A stretch of 64,000 nucleotides of DNA from Streptomyces violens (GCF_000717745.1 NZ_JOBH01000006.1:372001-436000); one strand, 5' to 3'; shown: positions 17,367 to 27,044, numbered from the stretch's first letter. Notes: a model not told the origin generated them from the sequence alone. Program-made: numbers and translations.

Positions 17367-20300
17367 AGCTGCACCGGTTGACGCTCACCGCCTTCGGGCC
17401 GTTCGGCGCCGCCCAGACCGTCGACTTCGACCGGCTCTCCGGCGCCGGACTCTTCCTGCTGCACGGCCCGACCGGCGCCGGCAAGACCTCCGTCCTGGAC
17501 GCCGTCTGCTTCGCACTGTACGGCTCCGTGCCCGGCGCGCGCCCCGGCGGGCAGTCCCTGCGCAGCGCCCTCGCGGCCCCCGGCACGTCCACCGAGGTCG
17601 TCCTCGACCTGACCGTCGCCGACCGCCGGCTGGAGATCACCCGGCGGCCCGAGCAGCCCCGCCTGAAGAAGCGCGGCACGGGCACGACGATGGAGAAGGC
17701 GTACAGCGCGCTGCGCGAGTACGACCCGGCGGCGGGGGAGTGGAAGGCGCTCAGCCGGTCCCACCAGGAGATCGGCGAGGAGATCCAGCAGCTGCTCGGC
17801 ATGAGCAAGGAGCAGTTCTGCCAGGTCGTGCTGTTGCCGCAGGGCGAGTTCGCGAAGTTCCTGCGGGCCGACGCCGAGGCCCGCGCCAAGCTGCTCGGCC
17901 GGCTCTTCGACACCCGGCGCTTCGCCGCCCTGGAGGAACGGCTCGCCGGGCTGCGGAAGACGGCGGCCGACCGGGTCACCGCCGCCGACGACCGGCTGCT
18001 CGCGCTCGCCCACCGGATGGCGCAGGCGGCGGGCGACACTCCGGACCTGCGTGATGCGTCGGTGCCGGCGCCGGGGGCGGGGGAGGAGCCCGCCACCGGT
18101 ACGGGTCGTGGCTCCGCTACCGGGACGGCTCGCGGCTCCCGTACGCGGGCGAAGAAGCCCGCCGTGAAGCCGGCCGTACGGACGGACGCCGCGCCCGCGC
18201 CCGGCGAACCGGGCTTCGCCGCCACCGTCCTGGCCTGGGCGGCCGTCGCCCGGGCCGGCGCACGCGAGCGGCTGGAGATCGCCGAGGCGGCCGCCGCCAC
18301 GGCCGAGACCGCGGCGACCGAGGCGGCCCGCACCCTGGAGGAGACCCTCGAACGCGCCCGGCTCCAGCAGCGGCACGCCGAGGCCCGCCGCCGCGCCGAC
18401 GCCCTCGACGCGCAGACGGCCGACCGCGACCGGGCCCGGCAGCGGCTGGACCGCGCCCGCAAGGCCCAGCGCGTCGCCCCCGGGCTCGCCCTGCGCGACG
18501 CCGCCTGGCGCGACCACGAAGCGGCGCAGGCCGCCGAACGCCGCTCCCGCGAGCGGCTGCGCCCCGACCTCGTGGACGCGGGCAGCGACCAACTGGCCGC
18601 GCTGGAACACCGGTTGAGAGGCGAGCTCGGCTCCCTCGATGCAGCCCGCCGCGACGAGCGCCGCGCCGCCGAGATCGCCACCGAACGCGCCGCACTGGAC
18701 CGCGAGGCCCGCGCCGACGAACAGACCCTCCTGGACGCCGACGACTGGCTGACCGGCTGGGAAGCCACCCGCACCGAGCACCAGCACCGCATCGAAACCG
18801 CCCAGGAGGCGGCGGCCCGCGCCGAACAGCTCGGCGCCCGCCTCGAACCGGCCGAAGCCCGGCTGGCCGCCGCCCGCCGCCGCGACCGTGCCACCGCCGA
18901 ACTGGCCGACGCCGAGCGGGAGTTGCTGCGGGCCAGGGAGGCTGCGACCGCGGCCCACGAGGAGTGGCTGAAGCTCCGGGAAGCGCGGCTGCACGGCATC
19001 GCCGCCGAACTGGCCAAGAACCTGGAGGCCGGCGCGCCGTGCGCCGTCTGCGGCGCGACCGAACACCCGGCACCCGCCCGTACCGAAGCCGATCACGTGG
19101 ACCGCGACCGGGAGGAGGCCGCGTTCGCCGCGTACGAGTGTGCTGTCTCCGCCCGCGAGGAGGCCGAGCGGGCCGGGCAGTCCGTGAAGGAGGAGCTGGC
19201 CGCCGCCACCGCGGGCGCCGGCAACGCGCCGGTCGCCGCGCTCGCCCAGGAACTGGAGGAGCTGCGGGCGGAACACAAGGCCGCGCACGCCACCGGCGCC
19301 GGGCTGCACGCCGCCCGCGAAGCCCTCGCCCGCGCCGAGCGCGAGTACGAGCGGCGCCGCGCCGAACAGCAGGCCGCCCAGCAGCGCACCGCGGCCCGCG
19401 ACTCCCGCCGCGAGGCCCTGGACCGCGAGGAGAACGCGCTGACCGAAGGGCTGCGCCGGGCACGCGGCGACAGCGCGAGCGTCGCCGAGCGCGCCCACCG
19501 CCTGGAACGGCAGACCGCGCTGCTCGCCGAGGCGGTGACCGCGGTACGGGACGCCGAGACCGCCGCCGAGCGCCTGAAGGAAGCCGACGCGGCCCTCGCC
19601 GACGCCGCGTACAAGGCGGGCTTCGACACCCCACGGGACGCCGCCGCTGCCCTGCTGAGTGACGACGAATGGCGGCGCGTGCAGGGGCAGTTGGATGCCT
19701 GGCAGGCCGAGGAGACCGCGGTCGCGGCGGAGCTCGCCGACCCGCGCACCGCGGACGCCGCTGCCCTGCCGCCCGCCGACACCGAACAGGCCCGTTTCCA
19801 AGCGGAATTGACGGCCCGTCGGCTCCGCGAGGCCGCCACCGCCCACGTCACCGCCCGCGAACGCTGCGCCGAACTGGACCGGCTCTCCGCGCGCGCCGAG
19901 CACGACGCCCGCGAACTGGCCCCGCTGCGCGCCGAGTACGACCGCGTCGCCCGCCTCGCCTCGCTCACCGCGGGCACCTCGGCGGACAACGAACGCAAGA
20001 TGCGCCTGGAGTCGTACGTACTGGCAGCGCGCCTCGAACAGGTGGCGGCCGCCGCCAGCGCCCGCCTCACCCGCATGTCGGGTGGCCGCTACACGCTCGT
20101 GCACTCCGACGAACGGGCCGGCGGCGCCCGCCGCTCCGGCCTCGGCCTGCATGTCATCGACGCCTGGACAGGCCAGGAACGCGACACGGCCGGGCTCTCC
20201 GGCGGCGAGACCTTCTTCGCCTCGCTCTCCCTCGCGCTCGGCCTCGCCGATGTCGTCACCGACGAGGCCGGCGGCACCCGCCTGGACACCCTCTTCATCG

Positions 20301-20500
20301 ACGAGGGCTTCGGCAGCCTCGACGAACAGACCCTCGACGAGGTCCTGGACGTACTGGACTCGCTCCGCGAGCGCGACCGCAGCGTCGGCATCGTCAGCCA
20401 CGTGGCCGACCTGCGCCAACGCATCCCGGCCCAGCTGGAGGTCGTCAAGAACCGCGCGGGCTCGTCCGTCCGCCTCCGCACCCCCGAGAGCGCCGGCTGA
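17363..20500 (+). CDS. sbcC: Exonuclease subunit SbcC
   Basis: The 1045-residue SMC/Rad50-like ATPase of SbcCD. Walker A is GPTGAGKT (residues 35-42) near the N-terminus, long coiled coils run from about 170 to 900, and the zinc hook CAVC sits at Cys560/Cys563. The ABC signature LSGGE (945-949) and Walker B LFIDE (977-981) lie in the C-terminal ATPase half. The GTG start overlaps the sbcD stop (GTGA), ensuring coupled synthesis. A small Ala/Gly/Lys-rich insertion (about 235-275) interrupts the first helix region and is atypical but harmless-looking. Confidence 0.96.
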   Translation: MKLHRLTLTAFGPFGAAQTVDFDRLSGAGLFLLHGPTGAGKTSVLDAVCFALYGSVPGARPGGQSLRSALAAPGTSTEVVLDLTVADRRLEITRRPEQPRLKKRGTGTTMEKAYSALREYDPAAGEWKALSRSHQEIGEEIQQLLGMSKEQFCQVVLLPQGEFAKFLRADAEARAKLLGRLFDTRRFAALEERLAGLRKTAADRVTAADDRLLALAHRMAQAAGDTPDLRDASVPAPGAGEEPATGTGRGSATGTARGSRTRAKKPAVKPAVRTDAAPAPGEPGFAATVLAWAAVARAGARERLEIAEAAAATAETAATEAARTLEETLERARLQQRHAEARRRADALDAQTADRDRARQRLDRARKAQRVAPGLALRDAAWRDHEAAQAAERRSRERLRPDLVDAGSDQLAALEHRLRGELGSLDAARRDERRAAEIATERAALDREARADEQTLLDADDWLTGWEATRTEHQHRIETAQEAAARAEQLGARLEPAEARLAAARRRDRATAELADAERELLRAREAATAAHEEWLKLREARLHGIAAELAKNLEAGAPCAVCGATEHPAPARTEADHVDRDREEAAFAAYECAVSAREEAERAGQSVKEELAAATAGAGNAPVAALAQELEELRAEHKAAHATGAGLHAAREALARAEREYERRRAEQQAAQQRTAARDSRREALDREENALTEGLRRARGDSASVAERAHRLERQTALLAEAVTAVRDAETAAERLKEADAALADAAYKAGFDTPRDAAAALLSDDEWRRVQGQLDAWQAEETAVAAELADPRTADAAALPPADTEQARFQAELTARRLREAATAHVTARERCAELDRLSARAEHDARELAPLRAEYDRVARLASLTAGTSADNERKMRLESYVLAARLEQVAAAASARLTRMSGGRYTLVHSDERAGGARRSGLGLHVIDAWTGQERDTAGLSGGETFFASLSLALGLADVVTDEAGGTRLDTLFIDEGFGSLDEQTLDEVLDVLDSLRERDRSVGIVSHVADLRQRIPAQLEVVKNRAGSSVRLRTPESAG

Positions 20501-20507
20501 CAGTGCG

Positions 20508-20963
20508 TCAGGGGCTGAACGGCCGGCCCGGCAGCGGCGACGAGTACACCACATTGGTCGTCACCGCGCCGAGCGCGCCGATCCGCCCCGCCACCTCCTC
20601 CAGGTGTCGCATCGACCGCGCCGCGACCTTGATGACGAAGCAGTCGTCGCCCGTGACGTGGTGCGCCTCCAGGATCTCCGGCGTGTTCCCCAGCAGGTCG
20701 TGGAGCGGTTTGTAGTCGGCGTCCGGATACCGCAGCCGTACGAAGGCCAGGACCGGCAGCCCGATCCGCTCGGGGTCCACCACGACCGCGTACCCGCGGA
20801 TCACCCCGGCCTCCTCCAGCCGCCGCACCCGTTCGGTGACGGCGCTGGCCGACATGTTCACCGCCCGCGCCAGCTCGGCGTAGCCCGCCCGCCCGTCCTG
20901 CTGCAGGGCGTCGAGTATGCGCCGGTCGGTGGCGTCGGGGGAGTACCGGGAAGAGCTAGTCAT
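20508..20963 (-). CDS. Lrp/AsnC family regulator
   Basis: A 151-residue regulator with the HTH DATDRRILDALQQDGRAGYAELARAVNMSASAVTERVRRLEEAGVIRGYAVV (about 10-62) and a RAM domain (GDDCFVIKVAARSMRHLEEVAGRIGALGAVTTNVVYSSPLP). It is convergent with sbcC, leaving 7 nt between the stops, and 32 nt downstream of a Vat-type acetyltransferase gene on the same strand. Its target is not obvious from context. Confidence 0.92.
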   Translation of the reverse strand: MTSSSRYSPDATDRRILDALQQDGRAGYAELARAVNMSASAVTERVRRLEEAGVIRGYAVVVDPERIGLPVLAFVRLRYPDADYKPLHDLLGNTPEILEAHHVTGDDCFVIKVAARSMRHLEEVAGRIGALGAVTTNVVYSSPLPGRPFSP

Positions 20964-20995
20964 GATCGCTGTCTAGCAGCGGAATCCCTCGTGGA

Positions 20996-21676
20996 TCAAG
21001 GGTTTTCCCGGGGAAGATCCATTTCGGCGCGGCCGGGCGCCGCGGCCGCCAGTTCGTCGACGCTGCCGGACATGACGGTACGGAGGTGCCGGGTGAGGTG
21101 GTCGAGCGGCCAGTCCCACCAGGCGATGTCCAGCAGGCGGGCGATGTCCGCCTCGCTGTACCGGCGGCGCAGCAGCCGGGCCGGATTGCCGCCGACGATG
21201 CCGTAATCGGGCACGTCGTCGACGACGACCGACCCGGAGGCGATGACCGCGCCATGGCCGATGCGCACACCGGGCATCACCGTCGACCGGTAGCCGAACC
21301 AGACGTCATTGCCGACGACGGTGTCCCCACGGCCGGGCAGACCGCTGATCAGGTCGAAGTGCTCGGCCCACGAGCCGCCCATGATCGGGAAGGGGAAGGT
21401 CGACGGGCCGTCCATCCGGTGGTTGGCACCGTTCATCAGGAACCGCACACCCTCGCCCAGCGCGCAGAACTTCCCGATGACCAGCCGCTCCGGCCCGTAG
21501 TGGTACAGCACGTTACGGGTCTCGAACGCGGTCGGATCATCCGGATCGTCGTAGTACGAGAACTCGCCCACCTCGATCAGCGGCGAGGTGACGAGCGGTT
21601 TGAGCAGCACGACCCGTGGCTGCCCGGGCATCGGGTGCAGCACGGTCGGGTCGGCGGGGAGAGGAGCCTGCGACAT
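20996..21676 (-). CDS. CatB/Vat-family xenobiotic O-acetyltransferase
   Basis: A 226-residue trimeric left-handed beta-helix acetyltransferase. Hexapeptide repeats run through the centre, and the family signature MNGANHRMDGPSTFPF with GDTVVGNDVWFGYRSTVMPGVRIGHGAVIASGSVVVDDVPDYGIVGGNPA closely resembles streptogramin A and chloramphenicol (CatB) acetyltransferases. The histidine in GANHRMDG is the expected catalytic base. The start at MSQAPLP has AAAAGG 5 nt upstream. It may confer drug resistance or tailor a metabolite; sequence alone cannot choose. Confidence 0.88.
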   Translation of the reverse strand: MSQAPLPADPTVLHPMPGQPRVVLLKPLVTSPLIEVGEFSYYDDPDDPTAFETRNVLYHYGPERLVIGKFCALGEGVRFLMNGANHRMDGPSTFPFPIMGGSWAEHFDLISGLPGRGDTVVGNDVWFGYRSTVMPGVRIGHGAVIASGSVVVDDVPDYGIVGGNPARLLRRRYSEADIARLLDIAWWDWPLDHLTRHLRTVMSGSVDELAAAAPGRAEMDLPRENP

Positions 21677-21758
21677 GTCGACACCTTTTCTCAAGAGAAG
21701 GGGAAACACACGGAAAACGAGATGACAGAGGCCGCCTCGGCGGCCAGGGTGGTCGACC

Positions 21759-22622
21759 ATGGCCATGACGCATGACCCCGAATCGTCCCCGCCCCCGTCC
21801 CCGTCCGCCGACGCGCTGCGCCGCGCCCCGTATCCGCTGCGTGGCCGTACCGCGCTGGTCACCGGGGCCAGCCGGCGCGGCGGCATCGGCTATGCCGTCG
21901 CCCGCCGGCTGGCCGCGTACGGCGCGAGCATGTATCTGCACCACCATGTCCCGCACGACGCGCGGCAGCCGTGGGGCGCCGACCCGGGCGGGCCCGAAGC
22001 GGTCGCGGCAGGCGTCTGGGAAGTGGCCGTTCCCGGCGCGATCGTGACGCACGGACCGGCCGACCTCGCCGACCCTGAAGCCCCGGCCCGCCTCGTCGGC
22101 GCCGCCGCGGACGCGCTCGGCGGCCGGGTGGACATCCTCGTCGCCAACCACGCGCTCAGCGGCGGCGACGGCACGCTCGACACCATCGACGCGGCCATGC
22201 TGGACGCGCACTGGGCGATCGACACCCGGTCGGTGATCCTGCTGGCCCAGGCGTACGCCCGGCACCGCACCCCCGAGCAGCCCGGCGGCCGCATCGTGAT
22301 GATGACCTCCGGGCAGGACCAGGGTGGCGGGATGCCGGGCGAGGTGGCGTACGGCCTGGCCAAGGGCGCGCTGGCGTCGGCCACCCGTACGCTCGCCACC
22401 ACCTTCGCGCCGCTCGGCGTCACGGTGAACACCGTCAACCCCGGCCCCGTCGACACCGGTTACGCCGTCGGCGAGCTCCGCGAGTGGGTCGCCCGGCGCT
22501 TCCCCGGCGGCGCGTGGGGAGCGCCCGACGACCCGGCCCGGCTCATCGCCTGGCTGGCGACGGACGAGGCGGCCTGGATCACGGGCGAGGTCATCAACTC
22601 GGCAGGCGGCTTCCAGCACTGA
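21759..22622 (+). CDS. Short-chain dehydrogenase/reductase
   Basis: A 287-residue SDR with an atypical nucleotide loop TGASRRGGIGYAVARRLAAYGASMYLHHH (about 34-60), the NHALS structural motif, MMTSGQDQ supplying the serine, YGLAKGAL supplying the Tyr-x-x-x-Lys pair, and NTVNPGPVDTGY. The loop and the length resemble SDRs with an extra N-terminal tail. It is divergent from the Vat-type acetyltransferase with an 82-bp spacer. ATG at 21759 or 21765. Substrate unknown. Confidence 0.88.
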   Translation: MAMTHDPESSPPPSPSADALRRAPYPLRGRTALVTGASRRGGIGYAVARRLAAYGASMYLHHHVPHDARQPWGADPGGPEAVAAGVWEVAVPGAIVTHGPADLADPEAPARLVGAAADALGGRVDILVANHALSGGDGTLDTIDAAMLDAHWAIDTRSVILLAQAYARHRTPEQPGGRIVMMTSGQDQGGGMPGEVAYGLAKGALASATRTLATTFAPLGVTVNTVNPGPVDTGYAVGELREWVARRFPGGAWGAPDDPARLIAWLATDEAAWITGEVINSAGGFQH

Positions 22623-22640
22623 GGACCCCGGCCGCCCGGC

Positions 22641-24353
22641 CTACAGCGCCGACAGCTCGCTCTCCAGGTCGTCCAGGCCCAGCGAGCCCTGGGAGAGCGC
22701 CGCCATGTGCCACTTCTTCGGGTCGAAGGCGGCGCCGTGCCGGCGGCGGGCGGCCTCGCGGCCGTTCAGCCAGGCACGCTCGCCCAGCTTGTAGCCGATC
22801 GCCTGGCCCGGCATGCCCTGGTAGCGGATGATCTCGCTCTCCACGAAGTCCGACGGACGGCCGCAGTGCGCGTCCATGAACTCCTGCGCCAGCTCCGGCG
22901 TCCAGCGCTCGCCCGGCCGGAACGGCGAGTCCTTCGGGATCTCCAGCTCCAGGTGCATGCCGATGTCGATGATCACGCGGATCGCGCGCATCATCTGGGC
23001 GTCCAGGTAGCCCAGGCGCCGCTCGGCGTTGCTGAGGAAGCCCAGCTCGTCCATCAGCCGCTCGGCGTACAGCGCCCAGCCCTCGGCGTTGGCGCTGACC
23101 ATGCCGACCGTGGTCTGGTAGCGGGAGAGCTGGTCGCTGACGTGCGCCCACTGCGCGAGCTGGAGGTGGTGGCCGGGCACGCCCTCGTGGTACCAGGTCG
23201 AGACCAGGTCGTACACCTGGAAGCGGGTCTCGCCCATGGTCGGCAGCCACGTGCGGCCCGGGCGCGTGAAGTCCAGCGAAGGGCTGGTGTAGTACGGCGC
23301 GGCCGCGGTGCCCGCCGGCGCGATCCGCGACTCCACCCGCTTGACCCGCTCGGCCAGTTCGAAGTGCGTGCCGTCCAGCTTCTCGATGGCCTCGTCCATC
23401 AGCGACTGGAGCCACTCGCGGGTCTCCTCGACGCCCTCGACCATCTCGCCGTGCTCGTCCAGCCAGGCCAGCGCCTCCCACGGGGTCTTCGCGCCCGGGA
23501 GGACCTTCGCGGCCTCCTTCTCCATCTCGGCGAGCAGCCGGTGGAATTCGGACCAGCCGTACGCGTACGCCTCGTCCAGGTCCGGGTCGCTGCCGTTGTA
23601 GTAGCGGGCGAGACGGGCGTACCGCTCGCGGCCCACCACGTCGGGGGCGCCCTCGACGGCCGGCGCGTAGGTGTCGCGCAGCCAGTCGCGCAGCTCGGTG
23701 AGCGCGCCGGTGGCGAAGCCGGCCGCGGCGTCCAGCTCGGCGCGCAGGCTCTCGGGTCCGGTCGCGGCGAAGTCGGCGAACCAGCTGCGGTCCGTACCGA
23801 TCCACTCGCCCAGCTGCCCGAGCACCGTCCGCACCTGCCGCGGACCGGCCGGCAGTCCCCGCTTCAGGCCCTCGCCGAGGGAGGCGCGGTACCCCTCCAG
23901 CGCCGCGGGCACCGCGCGCAGCCGCTGCACGACGGCCGCCCAGTCCTCGTCCGTCGCGGTCGGCGTGAGGGTGAAGATGTCGCGTACGGAGTGCAGCGGC
24001 GAGCTGAGGTTGCTGACGGCGCGCAGGCCCTCGCCCGCCTCATGGACGGCGAGTTCGGCGGTCAGCCGCTCGCGCAGCAGCCGGGCGCAGCGCCGCTCGC
24101 CGTCACTGTCGCCGCCCGGCCGCGCCTCGGCGGCGGCGAGCCGGTCGAGCGTCGTACGGGCGAGCTGGGCCAGCTCCTCCTGCCCCGTGGGGGAGAAGTC
24201 GGGCAGCTTGCCGGAGCTCTCCGGTGCGCCGAGGAAGGTGCCGGTGATGGGGTCGAGGGCGATCAGGGCGTCGACGTAGGCGTCGGCGACCTGGCGGGGC
24301 AGCGGCTCGGCGGCGGAGCCGGCCCGACCGGTGGAAGCGTTGGGTTCGGACAT
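22641..24353 (-). CDS. DUF885 family protein, putative metallopeptidase-like
   Basis: A 570-residue cytoplasmic protein of the DUF885 family. The zinc-binding-type motif YHEGVPGHHLQLAQ (about residue 395) and the flanking WYHEGVPGHH, GWALYAERLMDELGFL (HExxH-plus-downstream Glu logic) and PGQAIGYKLGERAWL blocks are intact. The family is distantly related to M32-like metallopeptidases; enzymatic activity is mostly uncharacterised. The ATG sits inside a palindrome (see 24352-24380). It is convergent with the SDR gene. Confidence 0.88.
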   Translation of the reverse strand: MSEPNASTGRAGSAAEPLPRQVADAYVDALIALDPITGTFLGAPESSGKLPDFSPTGQEELAQLARTTLDRLAAAEARPGGDSDGERRCARLLRERLTAELAVHEAGEGLRAVSNLSSPLHSVRDIFTLTPTATDEDWAAVVQRLRAVPAALEGYRASLGEGLKRGLPAGPRQVRTVLGQLGEWIGTDRSWFADFAATGPESLRAELDAAAGFATGALTELRDWLRDTYAPAVEGAPDVVGRERYARLARYYNGSDPDLDEAYAYGWSEFHRLLAEMEKEAAKVLPGAKTPWEALAWLDEHGEMVEGVEETREWLQSLMDEAIEKLDGTHFELAERVKRVESRIAPAGTAAAPYYTSPSLDFTRPGRTWLPTMGETRFQVYDLVSTWYHEGVPGHHLQLAQWAHVSDQLSRYQTTVGMVSANAEGWALYAERLMDELGFLSNAERRLGYLDAQMMRAIRVIIDIGMHLELEIPKDSPFRPGERWTPELAQEFMDAHCGRPSDFVESEIIRYQGMPGQAIGYKLGERAWLNGREAARRRHGAAFDPKKWHMAALSQGSLGLDDLESELSAL

Positions 24354-24380
24354 GGGCCCATCCTGGTACGGATGGGCCCA
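24352..24380. promoter_or_regulatory. Repeated ATGGGCCCA palindrome at DUF885 start
   Basis: ATGGGCCCAT (24352-24361) is a perfect palindrome overlapping the DUF885 start codon, and ATGGGCCCA recurs at 24372-24380, exactly 20 bp away. Two same-face sites at the start codon could be an operator. A further weaker inverted repeat, ACCAG/CTGGT, lies just upstream in the same 66-bp spacer. Confidence 0.4.
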
Positions 24381-24419
24381 CCGCGTCACCAGCAATACTG
24401 GTTACGTGACTGTCCGGGG

Positions 24420-25847
24420 CTACGCCGTCCGCGAACCGCGGATCCGGTCCCGTACCAACGCGATGCCCACCACGAGCACGGCGGCCAGCAGCGACAGCGT
24501 GACCTGCTGCCGCCCGGCGGGGTCGGTCAGCATGTAGACCAGCACGAACGAGATCATGCCGATCGTCGCCCAGGTCAGATACGGGAACAGCCACATCTTC
24601 ACGACCAGCTTCGACGGGTCGTCCCGCAGGATCATCCCGCGCATCCGCAGCTGTGCGAAACAGATGACCAGCCACACGAACAGCGCGACCGCGCCGGAGG
24701 AGTTCAGCAGGAAGGCGAAGACGGTGTCCGGCCACTCGTAGTTGAAGAAGACCGCGACGAAGCCGAAGAGGACGGAGGAGAGGATCGCGGCACGCGGCAC
24801 GCCGCGGGCGCTGGTCCGCGCGAACGCCTTGGGCGCGTCGCCGCGCTGGCCGAGCGAGAAGGCCATGCGGGAGGCGGTGTAGAGACCGGAGTTGAGACAG
24901 GAGAGCACCGCCGTCAGCACGATGACGTTCATGACCTCACCGGCGTGCGGGATGCCGATCGTGTTCAGGGCCGCGACGTAGCTGCCGTCCTTGGTGATCG
25001 ACTTGTCGTTCCACGGCAGCAGGCTGACCACGACGAAGATCGAGCCGAGGTAGAAGACCCCGATGCGCCAGATGACGCTGTTGGTCGCCTTGGTGACGGC
25101 GCGCTGCGGGTTCTCCGACTCGCCGGCGGCGAGCGTGACGATCTCGCTGCCCATGAAGGAGAAGACCACCATGAGCACGCCGGTCAGGATCGACCCCGGA
25201 CCGTTCGGCATGAACCCGCCGTGTTCGGTGAGGTTCGCGATCCCCGCGGTCTCGCTGTGCGCGCCGGGCAGCACGCCGAAGACGGCCAGCAGGCCGATCG
25301 CGACGAAGGCGGCGATCGCGACGACCTTGATCCCGGCGAACCAGAACTCGAATTCACCGTAAGAGGCGACCGACGCCAGGTTCGTCGCGGTGAGCACCAC
25401 CATCACGATCAGCGCCCAGCCCCACTGCGGCACGGCCGGTATCCAGCCCTCCAGGATCTTCGCGCCGGCCGTCGCCTCGACGGCCAGCACCACCACCCAG
25501 AAGAACCAGTACAGCCAGCCGATCGAGAAGCCGGCCCAGCGGCCGAGCGCCCGGTCCGCGTACGCGGAGAACGACCCGGAGCTGGGATAGGCCGCGGCCA
25601 TCTCGCCCAGCATCCGCATCACGCACACGACCAGCGCGCCGACCAGGGCGTACGACAGGAGGATGGCGGGTCCGGCGGCGGCGATGCCGGAGCCGGAGCC
25701 GACGAACAGGCCGGCGCCGATCACCCCGCCGATCGCGATCATGGACAAATGGCGGTTCTTGAGACCGGCCTGCAGGCCGTCCGACGGGCCGTCGCCGGGG
25801 GCGGACGGTGGGGGTGGCGCCACGTCGGTCGTCGGTTGCGTGCTCAT
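24420..25847 (-). CDS. Amino-acid permease, APC superfamily (GABA permease-like)
   Basis: A 475-residue transporter with 12 predicted membrane segments. The first segment carries LKNRHLSMIAIGGVIGAGLFVGSGSGIAAAGPAI, the substrate-binding GVIGAGLF signature of the amino-acid transporter family, followed by MLGEMAAAYPSSGSFSAYADRALGRWAGFSIGWLYWFFWVVV. The FSFMGSEIVTLAAGESENPQRAV loop is typical of GabP, AnsP and ProY-type permeases. It starts at MSTQP with GAGG upstream. It faces the inner membrane; the substrate is a small amino acid, possibly GABA. Confidence 0.92.
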   Translation of the reverse strand: MSTQPTTDVAPPPPSAPGDGPSDGLQAGLKNRHLSMIAIGGVIGAGLFVGSGSGIAAAGPAILLSYALVGALVVCVMRMLGEMAAAYPSSGSFSAYADRALGRWAGFSIGWLYWFFWVVVLAVEATAGAKILEGWIPAVPQWGWALIVMVVLTATNLASVASYGEFEFWFAGIKVVAIAAFVAIGLLAVFGVLPGAHSETAGIANLTEHGGFMPNGPGSILTGVLMVVFSFMGSEIVTLAAGESENPQRAVTKATNSVIWRIGVFYLGSIFVVVSLLPWNDKSITKDGSYVAALNTIGIPHAGEVMNVIVLTAVLSCLNSGLYTASRMAFSLGQRGDAPKAFARTSARGVPRAAILSSVLFGFVAVFFNYEWPDTVFAFLLNSSGAVALFVWLVICFAQLRMRGMILRDDPSKLVVKMWLFPYLTWATIGMISFVLVYMLTDPAGRQQVTLSLLAAVLVVGIALVRDRIRGSRTA

Positions 25848-26152
25848 ACGGTCCTCGGCATTTCGGTGGGATTCCATCCCTGCGGGGCAGGGCGCGGCGC
25901 GCCGCGGGGTGCGGCGGGCCGCGATGAGGTGCGTCGCGTGGGGGAGGCGGGGAGCCGGCGGCGCGCTGCGGGCGGACGCCCGGCATCCGGGGCCCGGTGT
26001 CCCGGGATTCCCCGGCCCCCGGGGATCACCCGGGAGGTCACGGGGGTTCGATCTTGCGTTACGCAGACGCTAGGGAGAATTTCCCCCGCTCACCATGTAC
26101 AGATGTCACACCCTGCCCGCCGGACCTTTCGACACGTGCACAAACGCGCAGG
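25848..26152. other. Gene-free spacer upstream of the permease
   Basis: A 305-bp region without a coding signal that must hold the permease promoter on the minus strand. TGCGTTACGCA (26055-26065) is a perfect odd palindrome in an A/T-richer patch and could be a regulator site. A CACGTG lies at 26133-26138. Confidence 0.5.
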
Positions 26153-26869
26153 TCAAGGGCGGTGCGGAACGGCCTTGGCGCCGGTCAGCGTGCACGGATC
26201 GGGGTCCGCCGCGACGTCCTCCGGGTCGATTCCGGCATACCGGGCCAGCTGCGCCACGTCGCGGCCCTGGAGGAGTGGGAGCGCTTCCGCGATCCGCTCG
26301 TCGCTCCAGTTCCACCAGCCGATCCGCCAGAGCAGCTTGCGGCGCAGCGGGTCGAAGCGGTGCCGGACCATCCTGTTGTTGCCCACCACGACGGAGTAGG
26401 GGGCGACATCCTTGGCGACGACGGCGCGCGCGCCGATGATCGAGCCGGTCCCGATGCGCACACCGGGCAGCACGACCGCCTCGTACCCGATCCACACCTC
26501 GTGCCCGACGACGGTGTCGCCGGCCGGCGCCCAGGCGTCGTGCTCGTGTGCGAAGAAGTTGAAGCCGTACGGCATCACCGCGTCGGCGTGGGTGTCGTGC
26601 CCGTGATTGCCGCCCAGCAGAAACGCCGTGCCCGAGGCGAACTGGCAGAAGTTCCCGATCCGCAGCCGGTCCAGGGGCACGCCCGTGGAGCCGTACTCCG
26701 TGCGGTCGTCGAAGGCGTAGCGCAGCCGCGCGGCGAACGACTCCTGGTGGTGATAGCCGCTGTACCAGCTGTGCCGGCCCTCCTCCAGCGAGATCAGCGG
26801 ATGCGCCGCCACCTCGGGATCGGTGTCGATGCGCTGCACTTCGGTGAAATCCTTGAAGACATCGGTCAT
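26153..26869 (-). CDS. CatB-family acetyltransferase
   Basis: The 238-residue protein is a second left-handed beta-helix acetyltransferase of the CatB/Vat family. It has RIGNFCQFASGTAFLLGGNHGHDTHADAVMPYGF, GDTVVGHEVWIGYEAVVLPGVRIGTGSIIGARAVVAKDVAPYSVVVGNN, and the WWNWSDERI tail common to the family. The histidine of the GGNH loop is the expected base. The fold matches the gene at 20996-21676, but the loops differ, so the substrate probably differs. It may confer resistance or modify a small molecule. Confidence 0.85.
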   Translation of the reverse strand: MTDVFKDFTEVQRIDTDPEVAAHPLISLEEGRHSWYSGYHHQESFAARLRYAFDDRTEYGSTGVPLDRLRIGNFCQFASGTAFLLGGNHGHDTHADAVMPYGFNFFAHEHDAWAPAGDTVVGHEVWIGYEAVVLPGVRIGTGSIIGARAVVAKDVAPYSVVVGNNRMVRHRFDPLRRKLLWRIGWWNWSDERIAEALPLLQGRDVAQLARYAGIDPEDVAADPDPCTLTGAKAVPHRP

Positions 26870-27044
26870 GGGCGCGGACGCTAACAGCGCGGCTGCGCAG
26901 GGTCTCCCGGATTTCTCACGGGTGCCGCTGGTTGTGTGCCGCCGGTGTGCTGCCGGTAAAGGGGTGTGAGACTTTTGTGCCCGCCGCCGCGGGAGGCCGG
27001 CTTTCCGCGGTAACGGGCAGGGTGCGCGTTGTTACGATGCGCCC

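Noticed and set aside
17207..20554. 1115-residue minus-strand frame opposite sbcC
   Set aside because: Antisense shadow of sbcC. The sense frame has Walker A, zinc hook and signature motifs; the antisense has none.
26133..26138. CACGTG hexamer as a regulatory element
   Set aside because: A single hexamer palindrome is expected by chance in 64 kb, and no known Streptomyces regulator supports it here.
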